Shown here: one piece after another, positions 22,640 to 34,145 of the stretch | How the letters are laid out: every line of letters starts with the position of its first letter | Numbering within the stretch: position 1 is the stretch's first letter | Source: Annona cherimola | Lineage: Eukaryota; Streptophyta; Magnoliopsida; Magnoliales; Annonaceae | Reading direction: 5' to 3' | NCBI GenBank assembly: GCA_030490835.1 | Contig: CM059975.1 | Location: 59,325,174 to 59,389,173 of the forward strand | Length of the DNA: 64,000 bases | The notes under the pieces: model-generated | Database searches by the model: none | What the model saw: only the letters and a program-made list of their open reading frames with translations | Told to the model about the DNA's origin: nothing | Made by a program: the position numbers and the translations under genes

Positions 22640-22775
22640 TAGTCTTGAGTGCGATGAATGCACGTTCGAATACGCGGGCAAACCAGCGGCCGCACGCAAC
22701 GTGCCGGTTTGCCAAAGTCCGTCACGGCACGTCATGCCCCAGATCCACGCGGCCATGCCAGCTAGCTCGCTGAGA
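22640..22775. other. Isolated GC-rich patch
   Basis: About 135 bp are clearly richer in GC than the surroundings, with GCGGCCGC and several CG dinucleotides. A 77-codon frame (22540..22773) crosses it but has no recognisable domain. It directly abuts the GGGGTGTAATTTGGG repeat start. Confidence 0.4.
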
Positions 22776-23900
22776 GGGGTGTAATTTGGGTTGATCCAAA
22801 CCGACCGGACCCAATTTTAAAATTAAGCTTAAATTTAAAAGTTATTTTCAAATATATCAATTATGTTTGACGTTAATTCTAAATATACTTATTACGTTTT
22901 CAAATTTTCAAATATATCCACTACATTTACATTTAATTCCAAAAATGTCCTAAATTTAAGAGGCATATTAGTAATTTTATATATTCTCTAATGAGTTTAG
23001 CTCATGGAATGAGTATTTTTGAAATTAAATGCAAACGTAATGAGTATATTTGAGATTTTGAAAACATTAGAATCAAGGCTAAATGTAATGTGTATATTTG
23101 GGAATAACTCCAGATTTTATTTTTGAAAAGTTATTCAAAATAGATCCAGTTTTAACTTGACTTAGGAAAACCCAAAACTAATCACAAGTTTACATTAACC
23201 TCGTACCAAAACACGACCCGATCCAAACCTCATATACTTCACAATTTGTTAAACAAATTATATTGGTTTATACATTAATAATTTTAACTATATTCATAAT
23301 AAAAGTTCTTCCATATAATTATAATCTAATTAAAATCTAAATGTTATCTATAGTTTTCCATAAAAAGTTAAATCTATTTCATTTATATCGACTTAATTTG
23401 TAAATAATTACAAATATACTAACTTTTTAAAATTATTGCATACATACCAATTAACTATGAGATATAGAAGTCTTACTTTTATTAAATTTTGTTTCGATAA
23501 TGATTTCATGTAATCCCATTTTTTCTTATCTTGGTTATTGATGGTAATTTCATTATATTCATTGTACTTAATATTATCTTTTTAATTAGAAAATCAACTT
23601 TCATCAAAATCAAAGATATCATAGATCATATAAGTATATTCATATGTAAATTATAATAAATAAGTTATCATAATCAAAAGTATATTTTAGAATTAGTTGG
23701 TGTAAATGCAATAATGTTCAAAAAGTTAGTTATTTCTATCGATAGATTTTAATTTTTATCGGCTTGAGAGTAATCTGAATTTTAGCCTAAAACTAATGCC
23801 AACCTAGTCTGAATTGACCCGAACCCAGATCCTAATAATAGAGATTAGGTTTGGGTTTGGGTTCACCTAACCCGGTACAATCTAACCCGAGTTGGACCCC
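22776..23900 (+). repeat. Dispersed repeat, GGGGTGTAATTTGGG start, uncertain end
   Basis: It starts with GGGGTGTAATTTGGGTTG, like the element at 14600..15160 on the other strand. The end region (23830..23900) is rich in GGGTTTGGGTT and CTAACCCG. Non-coding. Boundaries are approximate. Confidence 0.3.
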
Positions 23901-24218
23901 AACTTCGAGGTCAACTTTTCAGTTTTGAGTAATTGGTTACATTGATGATTTCTACAAGATCAAGATTAGGCGCAACATAGTTCAATGACTATAGGCCTTG
24001 ATCGATTGAGCAGCTCGAGCCCTTTTAGCAAGATGTATGAACAAAAGTTTTTCTAACCACCTTTTACTTGGTTTTGGCATTTTCAAATTTCACTATTTAT
24101 TTATTGAATTCTCTTTATTATTACCTTGATCTAATGCAGCATAGTTCAATGACTGACAGGCTTTGATAGATAGGAGGACAACTAAGTACATTTGATTATA
24201 TATGTATATGAAAAATAT

Positions 24219-24554
24219 TTGGTGCATGTAAATGCATGACATGAATCGTTACTTATAGTGCATTTAGCTCAAGACGGGCCCTATATGATCATAAAATATA
24301 TATTTTTTATTAATATACCAATTTTCATTCCAATTGGTTATGTGTATGGGCCCCATTTGAAAATGGCATAAAATTAACTTAATAAAATATTTTGATGTAA
24401 ATGTCAATTTTAAAGTTATTTTTTTAATATGTAAATCATCTAAGCTATAATTTATATATAGATAAATGTTTGTACAAAATATTAATACATTTAAATGCAC
24501 GTAAGGCCCATTTTGAGCCAAATACACCATAACCTATGGTGCATGTAAGTGCAC
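24219..24554. mobile_element. MITE-like element, GTGCATTTAGCTCAA termini
   Basis: The left end has GTGCATTTAGCTCAAGACGGGCC (from 24258), and the reverse complement of the right end has GTGTATTTGGCTCAAAATGGGCC. An outer, less perfect repeat with GTGCAN(T)TTACATGCA extends the ends. The interior holds the core shared by the whole cluster. Confidence 0.7.
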
Positions 24555-24599
24555 TGGAACATATATATATATATATGTATATATATAGATATATGATTC

Positions 24600-25236
24600 T
24601 TATCATGTAGTTTGTTGCAAAATAAGCCCTATATGTATTAAAATGTAATAATATTTTATATAAAGCATATTTGGCAATACAAAAAAATTTTCAAACTAAA
24701 ACTTTGCAATATAAAACTTTTTATCATTCACAATTATCCTATTTTTTAATTATTTATTTACATCTTTCTATACAACTACCATACTTTTCATTCATTTTTA
24801 CATAACAACTCATACAATTAATATATCTATTTTAAATTTATTCTCTTTACTCTTCATCATTACCCGTTTCATATCACATCATTTTTCCTCATTTCAAAAA
24901 CTTTACACAAAAAATTTTCATTAAAATATTTATCATTTCCTAAACACACTCATAATCATTTATCTATATAAAAAACATATTTTGGACGGTTTAGATGTTG
25001 AAAATATAACTTTAAAATTGATATTAACGTTAAATTATTTTATTACATTAATTTTGTACCATTTTAAGATGTGGCCTGTGCACATGTTTGATTCGGATGA
25101 AAATTGATATGTTATTTAAATAAATAAATTTAAATATAATTGGTGAGATAAATGTTAATTTCATGATCAAATAAAGCCCACTTACAAAAAATTATGTTGT
25201 AATTATAGTGCAGTTTATCTGCACTTGATCAAAATC
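24600..25236. mobile_element. MITE-like element, TGCAGTTTATCTGCACTTGATC end, with nested insertion
   Basis: Its right half matches the element at 25281..25608. Its left half is interrupted at 24664..24952. Both ends carry the TGCAGTTTGT-type terminus seen in several neighbours. Confidence 0.55.
24664..24952. mobile_element. Small insertion nested in a MITE
   Basis: Alignment with the sister element at 25281..25608 shows about 290 extra bp here between the ATATTTTATATAAA and AATCATTTATC portions. The insert is CAT/CTT-rich and resembles the fragment in FMO intron 2. TSD unclear. Confidence 0.45.
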
Positions 25237-25280
25237 CATACATATATATACGTACATAGATATATATGTACAGAACCATT

Positions 25281-25608
25281 CATGTGCAAACGAACTGCAC
25301 CACAATTATGATGCAGACCATTGCAAAACAGACCTTATGTATATTAGAATGTATGATATTTTATATAGTCATTTATCCATATAAAAAAATATATTAGACA
25401 ATTTAGATGTTGAAAAATAACCTTAAAATTGTTATTTATATCAAACTATTTTATTATATTGATTTTGCATCATTTTCAGATTAGGCTCACACATATCAAA
25501 TTTGGAAGAAAATTGGTAATTTCTAAATACAATGGGTGATTTTATGATAAAATGGGTCCCATTTGTAGCTGACTATAAGGTAATTATGGCGCAGTTTGTC
25601 TGCACTTA
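25281..25608. mobile_element. MITE-like element, AACTGCACCA termini
   Basis: The left end reads CATGTGCAAACGAACTGCAC, and the reverse complement of the right end reads AAGTGCAGACAAACTGCGCC. Imperfect inverted repeats of about 50 bp surround the shared core. Confidence 0.65.
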
Positions 25609-25638
25609 ATCAAAATCAAGTGCACCGTAAGTTATCTT

Positions 25639-25990
25639 GTGCATTTACATGCACCGTAAGTTATAACACATTTAGCTAAAAATAGGCCCCAAATGATCAT
25701 AAAATGTACATCTACTCCCCTATTATATTTATAATTATTTCTTTTATTATCATACTAATTTTAATCTAAATTGGATGTGTATGAGTCTCATCCGAAAATA
25801 GTACAAAATCAATATAATAAAATAATTTGATGTAAATATTAATTTTAAAGTTATTTTTTCAATATTTAAACTATTTAAGATATAATGTATGCTTAGATAA
25901 ATGATCGTATAAAGTATTAATATAGTTAAATACATGTAGGGCCCATTTTGAGTCAAAATGAACCATAAGTTATGGTGGATGTAAATGCAC
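25639..25990. mobile_element. MITE-like element with ~50-bp TIRs, GTGCATTTACATGCACC ends
   Basis: The left end is GTGCATTTACATGCACCGTA, and the reverse complement of the right end is GTGCATTTACATCCACCATA. The inverted repeat continues to a GGGCCC word. The 352-bp unit has no coding capacity, and the core is the one shared across the cluster. Confidence 0.75.
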
Positions 25991-26029
25991 AATAAAATAT
26001 CTCATACGTATATATTTATATGAGGCATG

Positions 26030-26365
26030 ATTACAATATATTGTATAAATTCTTAAGTGATAACATTTACTTTATTTATTTTTATTTTTTTCATAAACTT
26101 ATTTTGCTAAGTGTATTTAATCTATATACCAAGTTTTTTCATTTTACAATATTTTTATATATTTATTTTTAATTGAAAAAATTAATTTTAGAGGCATATA
26201 GGTCATTTTTTATCCCTTAAAAACTTATTTTTAAAAATAAAAAATAAATTTGCAAAAGTATTGTAAAGCGACAAAACTTAGTATGTATATTAAATATACT
26301 TAGTGAAATAAGTTTGTAAAGAAAAATAAGAAATGAAATAAAAATAAATGAAATTGTAACTTAAT
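26030..26365. mobile_element. Second fold-back MITE related to 20108..20464
   Basis: Two arms of about 150 bp are inverted copies around a centre near 26200. Both arms contain a CTAAGTNTATTTAAT segment that also occurs in the element at 20108..20464. Confidence 0.6.
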
Positions 26366-26426
26366 TATATATATAATCTATTATATATATGTGCACACTC
26401 ACACATATATATATATATTAATATTC

Positions 26427-26768
26427 AAGTGTAGACGAACTGTATAGTAATTTGGTGCAGTTTGCCCAAAACGAGCCTCACATGTATTAAAATTAATATT
26501 TACTCTGCTCATTGTATTTAGAATTATTTATTTTGATAGCATACTAATTTTCATTCAAATCTAGCATGTGTAGATGCCTAATGTAATAAAATAGTTTAAT
26601 CTAAATATCAATTTTAAAGTAGCATTTTCAAAATTTAAATGATCCAAAGTATGTTATTTATATAGATAAATGATGATACAAAGTATTTTAACATTTTTAA
26701 TATGTGTAGGACTCATTTTGTAGTGGACTGTATCATAATTATGGTGCAGTCTGACTGCATTGGATGAG
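26427..26768. mobile_element. MITE-like element, GGTGCAGTTTG termini
   Basis: The left end has AGTAATTTGGTGCAGTTTG, and the reverse complement of the right end has GTCAGACTGCACCATAATTA in matching position. The core of the cluster lies between. Confidence 0.55.
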
Positions 26769-26787
26769 TTCCCTATATATATATATG

Positions 26788-27152
26788 AGAGTTGTTTATG
26801 GCACCGGAACAACGGTACATTTGCTATTTTTGGGCCCCACACATATTAAAATGCAATGAAACTTTATACAATCATTTATCCATATATAAATTTTATAGCA
26901 AATAATTTACATGTTGAAAAACCACTTTAAATTTGTTATTTACAATAAACTATTTTATTACGTTGAATTTGTCCCATTTTTAGATAGGGTCCATATACAT
27001 ATCAGATTATGATGAAAATTGATATGATAATAGAATATATTATTCTAAATATAATGGGTGGAGTAGATTTTAATTCGACCATCATGTGGGGCCCATTTCA
27101 GCGTCACTACACTGAAAATTTCAGTGTAGTGACGCTGCACTTAAATACTCCT
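26788..27152. mobile_element. MITE-like element with GGGCCCCACA inner ends
   Basis: GGGCCCCACACAT near the left end and ATGTGGGGCCCAT near the right end are inverted copies around the shared core. The right terminus contains the perfect hairpin at 27099..27137. Confidence 0.55.
27099..27137. repeat. Perfect 39-bp hairpin
   Basis: Two 19-base arms, the first CAGCGTCACTACACTGAAA, are exact reverse complements separated by a single base. It lies inside the right end of the MITE-like element at 26788..27152. Confidence 0.9.
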
Positions 27153-27184
27153 CTATATATATACACATATGTATATATATGTAC

Positions 27185-27704
27185 AGTTCCACTTCTATGA
27201 AACTTTTTTTATGTAACCTCTATAGTTTAAAAATTTTAATGATTGATGGAAAATTCAATTCATCCATTATTTTTAGCATCATCTATAATATCCTGGAAGC
27301 CCTTTTGTTTTTTAATTTCACTGTATATGGGACCAATATATATGTGTAAAATCAACATAATAAAATAGTTCAATTCTTAAAATTATAAATTTTAAAGTAG
27401 TTTTTTCAACATCTAAACCATTTAAAATATCACTACTAGGTAAATAAATGATTCTATAAAATATTATTATATTCTAATACATGAATTGATCTAAGCATTT
27501 TTCATATTTACACATGAATATATATTTTTGAGCAAATGTGGCCTGTGTATATACTTGATTTGGATGAAACTTAGTCTCCTAAATAAACAAGTGATATTAA
27601 ATATAATAAATGGATTCAATTTGAAATCAATCATCAATATCTTAAAAATTAAAGGGTTACATAAAATTGCTTCTATATAATTTAGTTATATAGAAGCAGA
27701 GCCC
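27185..27704. mobile_element. ~520-bp MITE-like element, TTCTATGTAACC termini
   Basis: The left end reads GTTCCACTTCTATGAAAC, and the reverse complement of the right end reads GGGCTCTGCTTCTATATAAC. Both are followed inward by a TATGTAACC segment and a TTAATGATTGATG-like segment. The interior contains the same core as the shorter 350-bp units plus an extra arm. Confidence 0.65.
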
Positions 27705-27768
27705 ATATATGTGTGTGTGTGTGTATATACATACATATAACATATAGGTCTACTTCTATATATATATG

Positions 27769-28280
27769 ACAGTTCTGCTTTTATCAAACCCTTTTCTATA
27801 TAACCTCATCCATTTTTAAAATCTTAGTGGTTATGAAAAATCTACTATATCCATTGTATTTAACATTATTTATAGTCTTTTAAAAATCCTTTTATTTGGT
27901 TAGTTTCACTATATATGGGTCCCATCTACAAACGTGCAAAATCAATATAATAAAATAGTTTAAAGCCAAAATATTAATTTTGAAGTAGTTTTTTCAACAT
28001 CTCAACCATATAAAATATCACTAGTATATGGATAAATGATTCTACAAAGTATTATTACATTTTATTTCATGTGTGAATGGATCTAAGTGTTTTTTATAAT
28101 TTATATATGAATATATATTTTCAACAAATGTGACCCATAAACATACTTGATTGAGATGAAATATGATCTTCTAGATAAATAAATAATGTTAAATACAATG
28201 AATAGATTGAATTTTCAATTAAGGAATAAAATTTTTAAATTTTGAGGGGTTATATGGCTCCGCTTCTATGTAAACTGGGA
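27769..28280. mobile_element. ~510-bp MITE-like element, second copy
   Basis: Same family as 27185..27704: the left end is AGTTCTGCTTTTATCAAACCC, and the right end contains GGGTTATATGGCTCCGCTTC in inverse orientation. The middle parts align over most of their length. Confidence 0.6.
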
Positions 28281-30440
28281 ATCCTATATATGGGCTCCAC
28301 TTCTATACATGTATATGTATATATAGAAGCATAGTCATACAACCATCTTAATTTTTAAGATTTTGTATGCATAGATTAAGTTTCATCACAATCAAGTATG
28401 TTTATGAGCTAGAATTGTTGAAAAATATATATTCATGTTTAATTTAAGAAAAACACTTAAATTCATTTACACATGCATTAAAATATAATAATACTTTATA
28501 AAATCATTTATTTATGTAGTAGTGATATTTTAAATGGTTTAGATGTTGAAAAAACTACTTTAAAATTGATATTTTAGCATTAAATTATTTTATTATATTA
28601 ATTTTACACATTTATATATGGGACCCATATACAGTGAAACTAAAGAAATGAAAAAGTTTTCATTATAATATAAATGATATTAAATACAATAGATGAAGTA
28701 GATTCTGAATCCACCATCAACGATATTAAAAATAGTATTATTACGTTCTAATACATGCGTAAATAAATCTAAGCATTTTTCATAATTTACACATGAATAA
28801 CACTATGTTTTAATAAATGTGACCCATAAACATACTTAATTGATATGAATCTTGGTCTTCAATATAAATAAATAATGTTAAATGCAATGAATGGATTAGA
28901 TTTTACATCAATGATCAAAATCTTAAAATTTAGAGGGTTACATGGCTCTACTTCTATATAACCTGGTGTGTGTATATATATTGATCTTGCTTCTATGTAA
29001 CCCCCTTCGTTTTTAAAATTTTGATAGTTGATGAAAAATCTACTCAATCCATTGTACTTAGTATCATTTCTAGGATTTTTGAACCCCTTTTATTTGTTTA
29101 ATTTTACTGTGTATTGTTCTCATCTATAAATGTATAAAATCAACGTAATAAAATGATTCAATGTTAAAATATAAACTTTAATTTGGTTTTTTCCACATCT
29201 AAACTATATAAAATTCACTAATATGTGGGTAAATAATTCTTTATATTCTCATATATGTGTAAATGGATATAAGTGTTTTTCATAATTTACACATGAATGT
29301 ACCTATTTTTGAGAAAATGTGACACATGTACATATTCGATTTGAATGAAACTTGGTTAATTAATTAAAAAAATGATGTTAAATATAATGAATGGATTGAA
29401 TTTTTCATTAAGCATCCACATCTTAAAATTTGAGGGGGTTACAGGGGATTGCTTCTATGTAATCTGTTTACATAGAAATGGAGCCTTGTATATCTAGATT
29501 ACATAGAAACGATCTCATATAACCCCATTAATTTTTAACATATTGGTAGTTATTTAAAATCTAAATCATTCATTATATTTAATATTACTTGTTTATCTAG
29601 GAGACCAAGTTTCATCGAAATCAAGTATGTGCATGGGTTACATTTTCTCAAAAATATATATTCATGTGTAAATTATAAAAAATTCATAGATTCATTCACA
29701 CATGTATTAGAATATAATAATATTTTCTAAAATCATTTATCCACGTAGTAGTAATATTTTAGATAGTTTAGATGTTGAAAAATTATTTTAAAATTGATAT
29801 TTGAGCATTGAGTCAATTTATTGCATTAATTTTATACATTGATAGATAAGACCCATATGCGGTGAAATTAAAAAAATATAAGAATTTTCAAGATACTATA
29901 AATGATGCTAAATACAATGGATGAAGTGAATTTTTATCAACTATCAAGATTTGAAATATAAAAGGGATTTCATGTAAAATCTTGATTGTTGATGGAACAT
30001 CCACTTTATTCATTATATTTAACATCATTTATAGTATCTTGGAAATCTTTTTATTTTTTAATTTCACTGTATATGGGTCTCATCTATAAATGTGTAGAAT
30101 CAACTTAATAAAATGGTTCAATTCTAAAATATCAATTTTAAAGTGATTTTTTCAACATATAAACCATCTAAAACATCACTACTATGTGGATAAATGATTC
30201 TATAAATTAAAATTATATTCTAATATATGTGTAAATGGATCTAAGCATTTTTTATAATTTACACATGAATATATATTAACAAATGTGGCCCATAAATATA
30301 CTTGATTGGGATGAAACTTGATTTCTTGGATAAACAAATGATATTAAATACAATGAATGGATTGGATTTCCGATTAAGGATCAAAATCTTAAATTTTAAA
30401 GGAGTTTCATGGCTCCACTTCTATGTAACCTAGTTAGAGC
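28281..30440. repeat. Further nested copies of the TTCTATGTAACC MITE family
   Basis: Units about 28290..28970, 28980..29470 and 29471..30440 each show the CTTCTATGTAACC/GGTTACATGGCTC type ends and the shared core, some with internal duplications. Exact boundaries are blurred by nesting and decay. Confidence 0.5.
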
Positions 30441-30464
30441 CATATATATATATTTAGGAAAATA

Positions 30465-31170
30465 CTAGTGTGCATTTAGACTTCACCCTCATTTGAGTAC
30501 GTTTTTATGCAAATGAGGTCCATCATTTTTAGAAATATTTATTTTAGTAGGATACTATCTAAAACAAACATATATGGGCTATATTTTAAAATAGTATAAA
30601 ATTAATTTAATAAAATATTTTGACATAAATTTCAATTTTAAAGTTGTAGTCTTAACATCTAAACCATCAAAAATAACTTTTGTATAGATAAATAATTACA
30701 TAAAGCATTACAATATTTTAACGTTGTAGGGCCCATTTTGCAATAAAATGGACCATAATTAGGTTACATGCACTTGAATGGTTTAATCAAGTAGAAATAG
30801 ACTACACCACAATTATGATGCAATTCGCTACAAATAGCCTTCGCACAAGCATGAAGTTGACATCCACCCATTTATTGTATTTAAAATTACTTACTTTACT
30901 TTATCAAAAAATTATTTACTTTAAAGTATACCGTTCAAATCAAACACGTATATGGGTTTCATCTTAAATGACATAAAATCAATGTAATAAAATAATTTGA
31001 TATAAATATCAATATTAAAGTTGTATTTTTAACATCTAAACTGTCAAAAATATATTTATATATAAAAATGATCATATAAATTATTATTATATTTTAGTAC
31101 ATGTAGGATCTAGTTTGCAGGGAATTGCACCATCATCATGGTGCAGTCCATTTGTATTGGTTAGGTTTTC
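30465..31170. repeat. Two more 350-bp MITE-like units
   Basis: About 30465..30790 and 30795..31170 contain the common core. The second has AATTATGATGCAATTCGCTA on the left and an inverted CATCATCATGGTGCAGTCC on the right. These close the cluster. Confidence 0.45.
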
Positions 31171-32190
31171 ATGTATATATATATATATAACTTTTCACTT
31201 TTTCTCCTCACCTTTACATGGTTTGGCATTTTGGCTATTTAATTGTTTTAATTGTTTTATTATTACAATAACATATCGACCCAGAAAAGTGATCCTAAGC
31301 CGTCTATTTCATGTAAATTCTTAAGATCAATCCCATATTTATGACATAATCAACTATTATAATCAATAATTTTTTTAAAAAATTTAAAATCTACTTCCAC
31401 TAGTCATGTTCTCATTGTTACATCTCAAGTATGAAAAAAAAAATTACATGTCTATCATCAATGCATGCCTTTAATAATAAATAAAAAATTTAGTGTCTTT
31501 TGAAAAATTTCTCCAATGGTCTAATCTTTAGTGTCCCACTTGATTTGGTCCACTTGTAAAATAATGAGTTACTCCCAATATGATTAGCAAATAGAAAATT
31601 ATTTAAAAATAGATAATGAACCAATTAAAAATTAATTAAATTATGAAAATAACCATTTAATTCAATAACTTAAAAATTAGGCCTCAAATGAAAAATCAAA
31701 CTCTTTCGCTAAGTCCAAAAATATAAAAAACTTAAAAACTGACTATTTGATCATACAAAACGTATTTAAAATGAACAAATTATAACAAAATATAATGAAT
31801 GGTCCACATTAAGCCATATCACCGTTGCTATTTCCTTTATTGGCTCAACCTTGCCCTCTCTGACATTTAGCCCATACTCCTGTGTTGGGCTATACCCAGT
31901 TCTAGCTGGGCCCAAACTTTCTTAGTGTCAAAATTTTGAAATTTACACCTAATAGGTGTGCCTGCAATTACATAGCAACTCGTCCCTTTCTTGTAAATCT
32001 CTTAATTGACCATCTTGCCAAAAGTCAAACTTAAAAAGGTGAGACCATGAGAGAGAAATTTCATTGAGTACAAAAATGAATATAATAATAGTCAAGCATT
32101 CAATCCAAGTACAACAATCTGGACAATTTCATTTCCATTACAAATTTTAATGTTTGCCGACCTTTCTCAACTATATAACATGCATTATAA
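31171..32190. other. Intergenic, no gene seen
   Basis: AT-rich sequence with no supported coding region. A slightly GC-richer stretch at 31800..31930 has GGGCTATACCCAGTTCTAGC but no recognisable feature. Confidence 0.4.
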
Positions 32191-34145
32191 TGCAGCGACC
32201 TGAGATATCTATCGTGTGTTATACATGCAATTTAAAATATTTTAATATACTTAAATAGTGCTCACCTTCTTGGGAAAATATTATTAACTCAAAAAAAATC
32301 AAAACATGTATGTGAAGACCAGGTATTTTTTACATACAATCTTTCTTTTTCGATGAGGTAATTTGTAAACATACTTGGGGGATGTGTAGTATATGCATGC
32401 ATGCATTAAAATCTTGGATGTCAGGTTGTATAGGGCACCATTCATGAGAATATTAGAATAAGTATGAGTTGTGCATTGGCATGTTTGGTGGCTACATTAC
32501 TTGAGTATAGTATGATTTCTTGGATATTTATTTAAAGGTGTATGATTGACGCATTGTTTAAAATACTATAATTATTATGAACTTTCGCAGAGTAGGTACT
32601 GAGTTCGACCTGCCCGGTCAGGTCACTAGAGTCAAGGGAGCAATGCTTTCGAAGAATTTTTAATTGATTAAGCGATATGAGTGAAAAAGTTGGTGGTAAT
32701 TGGTAATTGGGCTTGGCCTATGTTACCAACGGTCCTCTTAAGATTAGGGTGTGTATAATTTCTCCCATTTTTCTCTAACCATCGATTCGGCCTTAATCTT
32801 ACTCGAATCTAGCTAAACTGTATCGAAGACTATTGATCCGCATCAAGGAAGCTCATAAATTCCAAAAGTTCAAGTATAGGGTTGCTAGTTTGGTGGAAAT
32901 TGCGATTTAGGTAAGTGGATATTCCATTTTCTTGAGTTAATGATGGATTTCTTCTTGAACATATCATAGAATTGGTTGGAGTGAGTATCATCCAAGAAAT
33001 TTCACAGTTAAGGCATTTTAAGATTCAAATGAGCTAAGGTTAAACGGGATTCACAGGAAATCGGATATCGATGTGTAGATTTGGTGAAATAGATGCCATA
33101 TTTGCAGCTTTCACATTACTAGATCGTGATATGGCTTGATGATAGTTAACTAATATAGTGAACTAGAGGTCTGCCCTCTAATCCCTATTAGGTGTTCGAT
33201 GGACTGCTTGCATAACAGTTGATTTACTAAATAAAATAAAAGCATATGTTAGTTGATTTTAATGATGTTATTTGCGTAATTTATGACATTCATTTTATGT
33301 GTATGGATGATGCACCATCCGGGATAAGTGACAGTAGTTTGGTAAACATCATGAGTATATTATATCACTTAAATTTTGGACACAATTGTAAATATGAATA
33401 AGTTACATGGCTGTATAGGATTGTTCATGACCCCTGATTGATAAAGGGTTGTTCATATCACTTAAATTTTGGATACAATTGTAAATATGAATGAGTTACA
33501 TGGTTGTATAGGATTATTCTTGGCCCTTGATTGACATAAGAAAAGGGTTGTTCATGACCCTTAAATGACATGAGGAGGGGTTGTACAAGGCCCATTAATG
33601 ATATGCGACTATATATATTTCTTTTTTGTCATGGGTATTGATTCCATACCTTATATGGTCATTTAGGGATTGATAGTCCGTGTCATTGTCATGACATGTA
33701 TATCAAGAGTTTTATTTATTTATTTATTTATTTTTATATAATATTAAGAGTTTTATTTTTGTCTATTTCATACTAACTGCTATCTACTATTGAGCTTGCT
33801 AGACTCACATGATTTGTTGTTTTGCCTTTAAAGCATATACCTAGTGAGACCTCGAGATAGAGCTGAAGGAGAACACAACTCTAGGGGCTTGACGAGTAGA
33901 CTAGGGCTTATTTTTTGTTTTTATGGACTTCTGCTTTGTTGATACAAGTCAAAGTTGATGCTTATTTAATTGATCTAACTGTGTTAAACCTCTTAGATTA
34001 AACATTTTAAACTTGATTATAGTATATGTGGATCATTTATCTTTTGGATGCCTCGTTGTATAATGATGGTGTATCAGATTTTTCTTAGTGTCTGGATGTC
34101 TTTATGGTATGATAATATAAATGTATAAATTTAAAAGCTGAATGT
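32191..34145 (+). mobile_element. Ty3/gypsy-like LTR, left part (split by Sirevirus copy II)
   Basis: This stretch and 48419..48573 together form an LTR of about 2.1 kb, probably solo. The right part ends GAGTTGTTACA and closely matches, in reverse, the start of the LTR at 62304. The proposed start TGCAGCGACC (32191) is chosen because the mate ends in the complementary GGTCGTTACA style; it is uncertain, and I found no TSD. Near 33780..33890 a segment resembles the GAGCTTGCTAGACTCAC region of chromovirus LTRs. Confidence 0.55.
33361..33546 (+). repeat. 93-bp tandem duplication
   Basis: Two adjacent units share CACTTAAATTTTGGANACAA, ATATGAATNAGTTACATGG and GTTGTTCAT words at a spacing of about 93 bp. 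They lie within the split LTR. Confidence 0.7.
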
